A program made the position numbers and the translations under genes. From NCBI RefSeq assembly GCF_018320785.1, contig NC_054877.1, positions 10,125,030 through 10,189,029 of the forward strand: a DNA stretch of 64,000 nucleotides. The letters run 5' to 3'. Of this stretch, positions 55,101 to 64,000 are shown piece after piece; positions within the stretch are counted from its first letter, which is position 1; the number at the start of each line of letters is the position of its first letter. The notes below the pieces were generated by a model, which was not told where the DNA came from, made no database searches, and was given only the letters and a program-made list of their open reading frames with translations. The stretch is from Cheilinus undulatus. Its lineage: Eukaryota > Chordata > Actinopteri > Labriformes > Labridae.

Positions 55101-58100
55101 ATCATGACAAAACTCTCAATATGTTAGAACTTTATTTTGGACACATTAGCTGTTTCTAACCACAAGTATACCTGAAAAACTGGAGCAACAATCACAAGAG
55201 CGACTGGAAATGTAGAAATCTGTTCTTCCTGCTGTGACTCCTTTGTTTGAGCGATCAGGAAAAGATTTACTCCTCAGTGTCAAGGCAGTGGTTACTTCAG
55301 AAGAAGGAGACGATTTAACATGGAGAGTCAATGGTAGGACTGATATTGTAAAATTATATCCTAGTGGTAAATCAACATTTGTTCAGAATTATGAGTCAAG
55401 AGCGGACCTTTCTTTATCTAAGGCAACATTATTTATTTATAAAGCACCAATAGTACACAGAAAAATTCAAAGTGCTTTAGAGTTCTAACCAGAACCATTA
55501 AACCAATAAAAGACAGGAACCAAAGGTCAGACTCATTAAACATGTGACAAAACACCTAATGAATCACAGAGTTGTTCAAGCCTGAAGTAAAACTTTGATG
55601 TATTTGAGCTTACACTTTACCATTAATCTCAATTTACTTTATCAATGATGCCGTTTAGGGCTCATTTTCCTCATCCATGGGTGGTCTGATTGATTTTCAT
55701 GTATCCCTTAAATGGATAAATTCAAATTTAAAAGGATTAAATATGCAATGAGTGTTTACCTTTATCTAATTTTAAAAGAAGACACTGCTGTATTTCTTAT
55801 ATTCAAGTGTAAATATGAACCATGAAGAGGCTGAATGTCAATATTAGTTGAGATCTGATGGTTCTTAAATTTAGATGATTATGTGGTAAACAGCCTGAAG
55901 TATTAAAGTCAAATGTGTGAACATTATTTGAGCGTCTCATTCTGGATTTTGTTGCAATTGGAAAATTATCAATCATGGCTGTTATACTTTTTCTCCATTA
56001 CTGTGGTGTGTGGCATTGATTTATTTAGTACATTTCTCAAAAATTTAAGTACAGTAAAATCAAAGTTATACAGCAGAGCATCAAAGAAGCAAAAGATTAT
56101 TAAGTGCTGGGTTAAATATAAATTAGGAAACATAAGAGGAACTTTGAGCTAAAAACATGAGTAAACTGACACACTTAGTCTAAGCATTCAACATCATCAT
56201 TAAAGTCCAATATTAATTCCTATTTGGGTTTGGTGTATACGTAATAATATCTATAACACAGGTATTCACATAACAAATTGTTATCAAGGAAACATTGATT
56301 ATAGTTACCCTGATCATATAAATGATTTTGATTTCTGTTCTTTTTGCAGAGACTCCTGTGTTTAAGCAAACAGGAACGGATTTACTCCTGGATGTAAAGG
56401 AAGTTACCCTAGAAGAAGGACACGATTTAACATGGCTTTTTAATGGCAGAACTACTATTGGAAGACTATTTCATGGTGGTAAACCAATAATTTTGGGGAG
56501 TTATAAATCAAGAGCTGAATTTTTTGAACAAAATCACACTCTGCTGTTGAAGAATGTTCAGCTGAGTGACAGTGGAGTTTACACAGCACGTGTTAACAGT
56601 GACAGAGTCACTGTTGTAGCCAAACACAAGCTCACAGTTCAGGGTAAGTTTCCTCATATTATAAATGTGGATGAAGTAGTTCTTTGTCTATAAACTCCTC
56701 ACATTTACTCTGATTCTCACAGATCCAGTGTCTAGAGTAGAACTGACGGTGAAATCCTGCAGCTCAGACTGGTCTAACCTCACAGTGATCTGCAGAAGTC
56801 TGGACTCTCTCATCAGCAGCACGTTCACATGTAGAAACCAAACCTGCTCTCATGACGGAGGAGAGGGAACCACACCTGGTGCTTCTCTGGACGTCTACCT
56901 GGAGAACGGCTCTGTCATCTGTAACCATAGCAACCAGGTCAGCTCGGAAGAGGATTTCATAAAGATAGAAGATCTTTGTGGAGAAACTCCTGGTAAGAAT
57001 TAAAGACTGAACAAACGTTTAACACTAATGTGTACTGTGGATTAATATGCTAGATAGAAAAATAACCACAGAATGGGATATAATTCATAAACACAGGGCA
57101 ACAATTAGTGTTTGGTGTAACGTGGTTCAAAATAATTACATTACAATACCAAAGTATTTCCCCTTGATTTTTTTTTTATCCTTTTATTGATTTTATAAAT
57201 CAATCATGGTCAAAATAATTTAGCTTTTCTGACAAAAATTTATATAAAAAATCTCCTCAGTGTCAAAGTGAGAACAGATTTCTACAGAGTAATGTCAATT
57301 AAATGAAAATATGTAATGTTAAATAAGTGACTGCATAAATATTCACCCCCCCTCAAGTCGAATCAGGATTCAGACCACAGCACTAAGACCACCCTCATCA
57401 AAACCACTAATGACCTCCTCATAGCAGCAGATTCTGGAAAAATCTGCCTACTCATTCTCCTCAACCTCTCTGCAGCCTTTGACACAATCTCCAACACCAT
57501 CCTCCTAAACTGTTTATCCAACCACCTAGGCATTACCAGAACAGCTCTCTCCTGGTTTCTGTCCTACCTCAAACAGGAAGCAGTTTGTCACCATCGGCAA
57601 GTCCCGCTCTCCCCTAACCCCTGTAGACCAAGGCGTGCCCCAAGGCTCTGTCCTTGGTCTTCTTTTCATCTTTTACATGCTCCCTCTTGGTCACATCATC
57701 TGCAAACATGGTCTCAGCTTCCATTCCTACACCTGAACAGCAATAAAACAGAGTTAATGGTTGTGGCCCAAAAAGCACTGCTCAGGAAGGTTGGAGATCT
57801 CGTACTTAATGTGGACGGCAATCCCATTCATCCATCCTCTGAGGTCCAAAACCTGGGCATCATCCTGGACTCCACCCTCTCCTTCCAGTCCCATATCAAA
57901 TCTGTGACTAAAACTGCTTTTTTCCACCTAAAGAACATCTCCAGACTCAGATCATCACTCACAGACTCAGTTGCAGAGACACTCATACACTCATTCATCA
58001 GCTATGTCTGGCCCTGGACAGGCTCCAATACATCCAAAACTCTGGTTCTTACCCGCACAAGGCCCTGGCAGCACATCACCCCTACCCTCATCCACCTCCA

Positions 58101-60247
58101 CTGGCTCCCAGTTAGATTCTGAATCAAATACAAAATCCTCCTCCTCACTTACAAATCCCTTCATGCCCCTCAGTACTTCTCTGACCTCCTTCACCCCGAC
58201 CAGGAGCCTCTGTTCCTCCGACACTGGACTTCTCACTGTTCCCACCACCAAATTTTGTACCTACAGAGACAGAGTGTTCAGGACTACAGCCTCCTCAAAC
58301 TCCTCTAGCACCACCTGTTCACCACAGCTTACAGTCTCTCCTAAACCTGCCCCCCTGCACACTCAGCTTAGTGTTTGTCTTTTGTCTTTTGCTCCACAGA
58401 AAGCCCAAAAGCCCAGACCTCAATCCAACAGAGAATTAACCTGAATTAACCTGTAACCTGACAGAGCTTGAACAGTTTGGAAAAGAAAAATGGAGTAAAA
58501 CTGCAGCGTCCAGATGTGCAAGCCTGACTTGAAGGGGCTGAATTTTGTCACGTACCATTATATATTCTTATTTAAATGACATTACTTAGTAGAAATCTGT
58601 TTTCACCTTGACATCAATATATTTTTTTCCTTTTTTTGTCAAAAAAGCCAAATTAATCTGACCATGATTGACTTATAAAATCAAACAAGGGTGAAAAACA
58701 CAAGGGGTGAATATCAGCTCTGCAGCTGTATCCATGTCATAGTTACAGGCCTGCAGTAAAACTGAACCACACCCAAAGCTACTGCTTCTTTCTCTTGAAA
58801 TGATCCTGATTGGTCTGATCATCCTCTTAAAGGGATACTTCAACATTTTGGAAAATTCGCCCATTGTCATAATCCCTATAGTCTTAGAAAAAGGTTCGTT
58901 ACCTTCAGTTGTCGATGCAAGCTATTTTTAGATCGCTACTGCCGAGTTCAGACCTGCTGTGCCAACTCAATGTAAGCAGACGCTATTCCAGCTTTCCCTC
59001 ATCAAACTCATCAAATACACAATCCAACAACTCCAAAACGCTCTCGTGGAGAAGTTGTGACCTGCACATTCACCACGCTATGAAATAATCATGGAACATT
59101 ACAAGACGGAGATGTTTTAAAGTTAAATGCAAAGCCTGAACTATACTCCAGACATGGCTGCTGCACTGTGTCACTCCGCCCAGTGGTTTACTCAAGAAAT
59201 AGTTCCGAGTATTTGCTTCATGCGTCGTAATTTTACATAATTATACGTTATTATTTTATAGCGTGGTGAATGTGCAGGTCACAACTTGTCCACGAGAGCG
59301 TTTTGGAGTTGTTGGATTGTGCATTTGATGAGTTTGATGAGGGAAAGCCGGAATACCATCTGCTTACATTGAGTTGGCACAGCAGGTCCGAACTCAGCAG
59401 CGGTGATCTAAAAACAGCTTGCACTGACAACTAAAGGTAACAAACCTATTACTAAGACTATAGGGATTATGGCAATGGATGAATTTGCCAAAATGTTGAA
59501 GTATCCCTTTAATGAAGGCAAGTGCATCAGCTTGAAGCTTTGCAAGATGGCTCTCCTTGATGTGTTTAATAGAAGACTGCTTGAAAGATCAACTTAAGTG
59601 GTCCAACATGCCATTCACAGACATCTTTTGTTACATGGTTTAATCGCTGAGTAAAGACATAAGATTGAACTCCCTGTAGATATATATACTGAACTAAATA
59701 TTACATAATATCAATCAAAAGTCCATGATGCCCATAAAACAATCAAACACTGTATAGGAAAGGAGAAATGAACATTAAAAATTAACAAGTGTGGACTACA
59801 CTTTTCTACATTTTTCGATTTAACAACACAAATCCAATAACTAGTCTCCAGGCAAGAGAATAAATGCTTGGACTAAAACAAAAGACTAAAATGTGAGGAC
59901 TTTTTAGGGACTAAAACAAGACTCAAACTAAAAAGGGTAAATTACTAAAATGTGACAAAAGTATTTAATCCAAAGACTAAGACTGAGACTAAAATTTTAA
60001 TTAGTTGTCAAAATTAACACTGCTAGTCTCTTAGTTTCTAACATCTGTTCCCTCACCTTAGTTTCTATTACCAAAGGACACACAGTCTCTAACCAAACTC
60101 CCTGTTTTTTTATTTCTAGAGTCACACAGTGGTTCTGGTCTCTCGCTCTGCATGCTGAAGATCATCGTGGTCTCAGTCGGTCTCTTCATCATGGTGTGTG
60201 CCGTCATCAGTGTTCACGTCTTTGAGAGGCTCAAGAAGAAAGAATGA
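52086..60247 (+). CDS. SLAM/CD2-family-like receptor with short tail (gene 3, four exons)
   Basis: Exons are 52086-52161, 56350-56643, 56723-56992 and 60120-60247, with GT-AG borders and matching phases (all phase 1), giving 255 residues. The order is signal peptide (1-25), IgV without disulphide cysteines (26-123), IgC2 with six cysteines (124-213), transmembrane segment (about 228-248) and a 7-residue tail rich in lysine. Exons 2 and 3 have the same lengths as in gene 2 (294 and 270 bp). The tail has no tyrosine and the membrane span has no charged residue, so it should neither recruit SH2 proteins nor pair with ITAM adaptors in the usual way; a CD48-like ligand or decoy role is plausible. 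It is the head-to-head partner of gene 2 across 29 kb. CD48-like is the nearest name, but CD48 itself is GPI-anchored. Confidence 0.85.
52829..53005 (+). mobile_element. Degenerate tRNA-derived SINE in intron 1 of gene 3
   Basis: The tRNA-like head 'gtgccagtttagctcagtg' and a B-box-like 'ggatccattcc' are followed by 'gtgcatgtcttccctcac' and 'ctgaataaaggcagaagagcccc', the fish SINE body and tail. Confidence 0.6.
53006..54426 (+). other. Intron 1 of gene 3, AT-rich, with hAT end at 53127
   Basis: 'cagtgattcccaaccggtggg' at 53127 is a hAT-type end. The following 1.2 kb has no transposase similarity and no matched right end. No exon was seen. Confidence 0.45.
54431..54780. mobile_element. TTAA-flanked MITE (copy 2) in intron 1 of gene 3
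   Basis: TTAA stands on both sides (54427-54430 and 54781-54784). It shares 'catattatgcaaaatacac' and 'tttcaggcttttctaac' with copy 1 (22809-23021) in the opposite orientation on the window, which is the same orientation relative to the host genes. The right end is 'atatgggacct'. Confidence 0.7.
55234..55440 (+). pseudogene. Dead duplicate of the IgV exon in intron 1 of gene 3
   Basis: It translates to VTPLFERSGKDLLLSVKAVV, then EEGDDLTWRVNGRTDIVKLY and YESRADLSLSKAT, clearly the same IgV. The acceptor TTGCAG|AGACTCC of the live exons reads 'cctgctgtgactcc' here, so the AG is lost. After about 55430 the strand F motif and donor are replaced by 'ttatttatttataaagcacc', a LINE-tail-like sequence. 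It is therefore truncated and unspliceable. Confidence 0.82.
56350..56643 (+). CDS. Gene 3 exon 2: IgV domain
   Basis: The acceptor is TTTTTGCAG|AG and the donor CAGG|GTAAG. It encodes [19 protein letters not shown] to KHKLTVQ, with [16 protein letters not shown] and LSDSGVYTARV. No cysteines. One sequon (NHT). Roughly a quarter of positions differ from gene 2, clustered in the C-C'' and F-G regions. Confidence 0.88.
56723..56992 (+). CDS. Gene 3 exon 3: IgC2 domain
   Basis: The acceptor is TCTCACAG|AT and the donor TCCTG|GTAAG. It encodes [17 protein letters not shown] to IEDLCGETP. Six cysteines and four sequons are conserved with gene 2; the main differences cluster in the last 20 residues (SSEEDFIK against SLEVDARK). 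Confidence 0.88.
57350..58373 (+). mobile_element. L2/Rex1-type LINE RT relic in intron 3 of gene 3
   Basis: Frameshifted pieces: LILLNLSAAFDTISNTILLN, LGITRTALSWFLSYL, QNLGIILDSTLSFQSHIKSV, LIHLHWLPVRF and DLLHPDQEPLFLR. The order is that of CR1/L2-like RT palm to C-terminus. It ends exactly where the segmental duplication begins. Confidence 0.75.
58831..59508. mobile_element. 678-bp fold-back MITE with TTAA target (Kolobok/piggyBac-like)
   Basis: Ends AGGGATACTTCAACATTTTG and its inverse; arms of about 260 bp match each other almost throughout ('ctcgtggagaagttgtgacc' against 'ggtcacaacttgtccacgag'). TTAA stands on both sides, and the paralogue at 4412 has one TTAA without the element. The middle is AT-rich. 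It lies in intron 3 of gene 3. Confidence 0.93.
59849..60022. mobile_element. Deleted copy of the hAT MITE (partner 4756-5197)
   Basis: ctagtctc stands exactly on both sides (59841-59848 and 60023-60030). The left 270 bp present in copy 1 are missing after CAG; the right end AAAATTAACACTG is kept. The insertion therefore predates the segmental duplication. Confidence 0.8.
60120..60247 (+). CDS. Gene 3 exon 4: transmembrane and short tail
   Basis: The acceptor is TTTCTAG|AG. It encodes ESHSGSGLSLCMLKII, the span VVSVGLFIMVCAVISV, then HVFERLKKKE and TGA. It is 128 bp, the same as the orphan exon of gene 1 at 5296-5423. Confidence 0.87.
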
Positions 60248-60664
60248 ACCGCTGATTCACCACAACATAGCTGTTTTATACTGTAGTTCTCAGTGTTTAG
60301 TGTAAAGTCTCCTCTACAGGTGTTGACCACAGGTAGTTAAATAGAGCTGATTTTCTCAGGATTAAAAATGAATGACTTTGTGTTCTCGAGCTTTGTATGT
60401 GCAATTCTGCAGGATGAAGGTTGTGCCTCATTCACCAATAGCTTAAGATTCGTTTAGATTTTTTTTTTTTTTTCTTAGAAATCTTTGTTAGATTCAGAGG
60501 TGGTTGGTAGATTTTCATTCTCAGGGTCTATGACAGAATCCAGAACTGGATTGGGACTTACTTTCAGCTCTGGATTTGATGACTCAGACCAGCCCACTTT
60601 AGTTCACAACCTTATACTGAAGATATTTAAGTATATTCATTGTAATAATGTTCATTTATTAATT

Positions 60665-61690
60665 TTAATTTAATTTTCATCTTTATTCATTTTGAACATG
60701 TATGAAAATGAAAATAATAATAATAATTTTAAAAGTTAAAAAAAAAGCAACCAGAGATTGTCACCATAATAAATACAGTCACCCATGCATTTGCAAAAAA
60801 AAAAAAAAAAAAGGGGAGTGTTAACAAAGTCTTGCATTTGTCTCACGTTTACATGTTCAAAAAGGAGTAGGCAGAAGTAAAAAAACGTATTTAATCTACC
60901 CCTTTTATTACCAATTACTACAATATAGTTTTTTTAAACTATTATTTTTTTTTCCATAATAATAATATTTACAACACTGAACATCTATTCAAGAACCAAT
61001 GGTTCTTTTAATATATTGACTATAATTTAAGCTACAAACAAGCAGATATACAGATAATATTTCACCTATCTATACTACATAAGTTCTGTAAATATGATAT
61101 CCCATAGGCACACACAGCAAAAAGACACAAAACAGGACAATAAATCCGTGTTTCTTCTAAATCCTGCCATTATGTCCTGGGCAAACCGCTGCTCTTCATC
61201 CTTGTATTGATTTAAGATTTGTATTTGGAATGTGCTTTTAAACTCACCTATGGTTTCACATTTCTTTAATTCTTCTGCTAAACTGTTCCATAATTTAACC
61301 CCTGAGATTGACACACTCATGCTTTTTAATGTTTTTCTGACACGATGCATTTTTAGGTTCAGCTCCCCTCTTAGATTATAACCTCCTTCTCTTTCTGAGA
61401 ACAGTTTATTTATTTTGTTTGGAAGTAAGTTATTTTTTTGCTTTGAATGTTATTTGTGCTGTTTTAAACTGAATCAGATCATGAAGTTTAAGAGCTTGTA
61501 GTTGTAAGAAAAGTCTATTTGTGTGGTCTCTAAAGCCTGCATTGTTGATGAATCTGAGCGGCCTTTTCTGCATTGTATTTATTGTTTGAATATTACATTT
61601 ATATGTGTTTCCCCACACCTCTATGCTGTAGGTCAGATAAGGTAAGATTAATGCACAATATAAAATATACAGTGCTTTTTGAGTGAAGTA
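60665..61690 (-). mobile_element. LINE 3' part inserted downstream of gene 3
   Basis: The - strand has MWGNTYKCNIQTINTMQKRP, then LRFINNAGFRDHTNRLF and KSMSVSISGVKLWNSLAEEL, the C-terminal RT part of a fish CR1/L2-like LINE, with a 3' UTR ending in 'gaataaagatgaaaatt' at about 60665. The paralogous flank at about 5835 lacks it. Confidence 0.72.
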
Positions 61691-63316
61691 TAAATCATTT
61701 CAAAAAGGTCACTTTAATGCCACTGGAAAGCATTATATATCTATATATATTCTATTACTGTATATATTATGCAAGATATATCAACAGACATTACTACACT
61801 GTGAGTTAAATTGAACTAAAAGGCCTTTATTAACATATATTTAAAAACAAAAATGGCTATGGCTTTATAAAGTGCCTTAAATCAGTCAGATCTGTCTGAA
61901 TCTTGGTGGGTCTGATCCAGAGGTGAAATTATGGTCTTGATCACTTATGTACATTGGCATACTCACCTCTGGCTTTCAGCAAATGGTTAAAATTGCTCTT
62001 GTCAAGGTAAAAATACAGACCCAAGTTGTCCAATGGCCTGAGCTGACCTAAGATCTGTAGACACTTTAGACTCTTTAAACGTGGTCTGAAAACACTGCTT
62101 TTCTCTCATAACTGTTAGAAATACAGTATTTTTGCATTTTGGATATGTTGTCCTGAAAGAAAAGACAGCATAAGCTGATGATATGTGTATTTTGTGTTTA
62201 CATTTGTATGAAATATGCAATACAAATAAAGTTGAATTGAAATGAATTGATGGCGTTGTTCATGGTTCATCCAGGGATATCAGTGGGATTCTAACAGACA
62301 TGCAGGAGAACAGTCAGGGCTCATGTGTTTAAAAGTTGAGCTTTCACTTAGAAGAAGAAGGGCTGGAAATTTGTGAGCTAATCAGGCTGTATGGTAGTGT
62401 GCTGTTTGTTTAGAGATAAGTCCTCAATGGTCTATGTATTATTAATGCACAGATCCCAGGTCAAATGAAATAACCCAGTGTCAGATCAGATATTATGTAC
62501 AACCTATTTCAGCCGTATACAGCAATACTTAATGTTTCCTTAGAAAGAATAATCAGTTCTCATAAATTCACCATTAGTGGATGCTAAAAACATTAAAATC
62601 AGAGGATGGCAGCAGCCACAGTCGTTTCAAACACAGTTATGGTGTCCGGTCCAAGGCGGCAGCAGCTGTGATTCTCTACCTCTGTAGAGCCTGATAAATA
62701 AAATAAACTTCTGCTACAGCTTGATATCTAGCTAAATGTGATGTGTCTGACACTGAGAGACTTTTTCAGATGACTCTTTCTGCTGACATGAAGTTCTTCT
62801 TTATTTCAAGATTATTCACAAACATTTCAGAAGATTTATCTACATGGAAGTTTAAGAACAGAAGCATCAATGTTCAAGATCATCAAATAGCAAAAACACA
62901 TTATAGCTGTAGCACATCATTGATATAAAATAAGGTATAATATCATATTTACAGTGCATATATTTACATAAAGAAAATGTAAAAAAATATGTAAGCCCTA
63001 TTTTATGTGACTGAAATATCCATGCATAGTTCAGACCTCTCTATATGACATTATACAGACCACTAGATTCAGAGTTGAGACACCATATCTATGTAAAAAG
63101 CTGTTTGTATTTTATGTACCAGTTTTACCAATCTACCATTATAAACTGAGACATTTATCATGATCACCACAAATGCAGCTGCCATCTTTGTTTATTGCAC
63201 CATGACCTGACACTATGGAAAGGTCTCCTCATACTGCCAATGACTGCTGAGCTACTTAAATAAAGGCATTTAAATGAAGTAGAGGTAAACTGTTACAGGA
63301 ATAAACCTCATGGAGA

Positions 63317-63790
63317 GCTTCGATTAAGAAGACTCATCAGATAAAGACAAGTGACCAGCAGAGGTGCAGCACGACTCGTTTGCTGTTTGTCCGAAAGTCA
63401 CAACTATCACAGTGTGCTAAGAGATCGCGGAGGTCATAAACTCCACCAGGTGAAAACAGACGGTATCCTGAAGAAGAGTGGGGCTGCAACTAACCATTAA
63501 TATTAATACTAATTTAAGTTAATTAGTTGATCAGCCAAACACTTTCCTGAGTACTGATGATTTTTTTTTCCTTTCCATTTTTAATAAACAAAAACAATCA
63601 AAAACATAAAAAACAATTGAAGAACTATATGACAAAACACTTTTCTAAATCAAATAACTAACAGAAAAAATGTTTAAAAATGTTTGTGACAGATTTTGTG
63701 TCCCTTACTTCACTCTTGACTAAAATAATACTGTAAAACTTCCAATGTGTAAACCAACTGACCAAGACAGATAAAAAGACTCACCTCACA
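63317..63790. other. Intergenic DNA without recognised gene
   Basis: Past the edge of the duplication. AT-rich; nothing recognised. Confidence 0.5.
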
Positions 63791-63794
63791 TTTG

Positions 63795-64000
63795 ACTAAA
63801 AAACATTTTGTTGATACAAGACATTTGGGAAAAAATGTTGTGGACCAAAAGTTGAGCTTTTACATCTCAACAGTCAAACATGGTGGTGCTAGAGTGATGG
63901 TCTGGGGCTGCTTTGCTGCTCCAGAATCAGGACTACCTATTGTCCTTGATGAAACCATGAATTCTGCTCTCTACCAGAAAATCCTGAAGGAGGATATCCA
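63795..64000 (+). mobile_element. Tc1-type transposase fragment, cut by window end
   Basis: 'cagtcaaacatggtggtgctagagtgatgg' in parts, then 'tctggggctgctttgctgct', encodes the V-MVWGCF region of Tc1 transposase; it continues with 'ctaccagaaaatcctgaaggagg'. The remainder lies beyond the window. Confidence 0.75.

Larger units (their letters stand above)
55470..57003 (+). repeat. Inverted segmental duplication of the gene 2 Ig region
   Basis: This 1.5 kb is the reverse complement, at high similarity, of about 16970-18560, including both Ig exons, the short intron between them and about 0.9 kb of upstream intron. The matching intron DNA shows recent common origin or gene conversion. Confidence 0.8.
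58374..63316 (+). repeat. Segmental duplication, copy 2
   Basis: This is the direct counterpart of 3931-7136. It carries in addition the 678-bp TTAA element (58831-59508), a LINE fragment (60.66-61.69 kb) and a 0.5 kb AT-rich segment (61.73-62.24 kb). Identity stays high in exon, UTR and flank alike. Confidence 0.88.

Noticed and set aside
55234-55488. An additional coding exon of gene 3
   Set aside because: The splice acceptor is lost and the last third of the domain and the donor are missing, so it was called a pseudo-exon.

Overview
This 64 kb window looks like genomic DNA of a teleost fish, probably a spiny-rayed species. The evidence is its transposon content: L2/CR1-type, RTE-like and I/Nimb-like LINEs, a Penelope-like element, Tc1 elements, hAT and TTAA-target MITEs, and tRNA-derived SINEs with the familiar fish tail. 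Its genes have large introns with GT-AG splice sites. Nothing prokaryotic or viral was seen.

The cellular content is a small cluster of CD2/SLAM-family-like immune receptors (CD48/CD244-like). (1) At 5296-5423 (+) lies the last exon, carrying the transmembrane segment, of a receptor whose Ig exons must lie left of the window. (2) From 23289 down to 9831 (-) runs a complete six-exon gene: signal peptide, cysteine-free IgV, cysteine-rich IgC2, transmembrane, short tyrosine exon, and a long tail exon with tyrosine motifs resembling ITIM/ITSM embedded in a Thr-Gly-Pro hexapeptide minisatellite. The assembled reading frame is 487 aa. (3) From 52086 to 60247 (+) runs a complete four-exon gene of 255 aa with almost the same Ig exons but a different transmembrane exon and only a short basic tail. 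Genes 2 and 3 therefore form an inverted pair: shared ectodomain, one long signalling tail, one short tail. The 3' parts of genes 1 and 3 sit in a direct segmental duplication (about 3.93-7.14 kb and 58.37-63.32 kb). A dead duplicate of the IgV exon remains in intron 1 of gene 3. An isolated exon matching Kir4.1-type potassium channels (kcnj10-like) lies at 26066-26243 (-), which recalls the KCNJ10-SLAM neighbourhood of human 1q23.

Most of the rest is transposon stratigraphy. 1-3.36 kb is a decayed L2-type LINE. 24.7-28 kb is LINE, hAT and SINE debris. 29.78-39.0 kb is an I/Nimb-like LINE (endonuclease, RT, RNase H, CCHC-like end) split by 5.4 kb of nested elements, including a 2.3 kb fold-back element whose arms are arrays of a 20-bp repeat. 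40.5-46.6 kb is another LINE, broken by a 105-bp tail fragment, an 819-bp hAT MITE with a perfect 8-bp target duplication, and a 2.5 kb Penelope-like element with a hammerhead-like motif. 46.7-51.9 kb is dispersed repeat DNA.

All exon models were read by eye from splice signals, phase and paralogue comparison; none is confirmed by transcript data.
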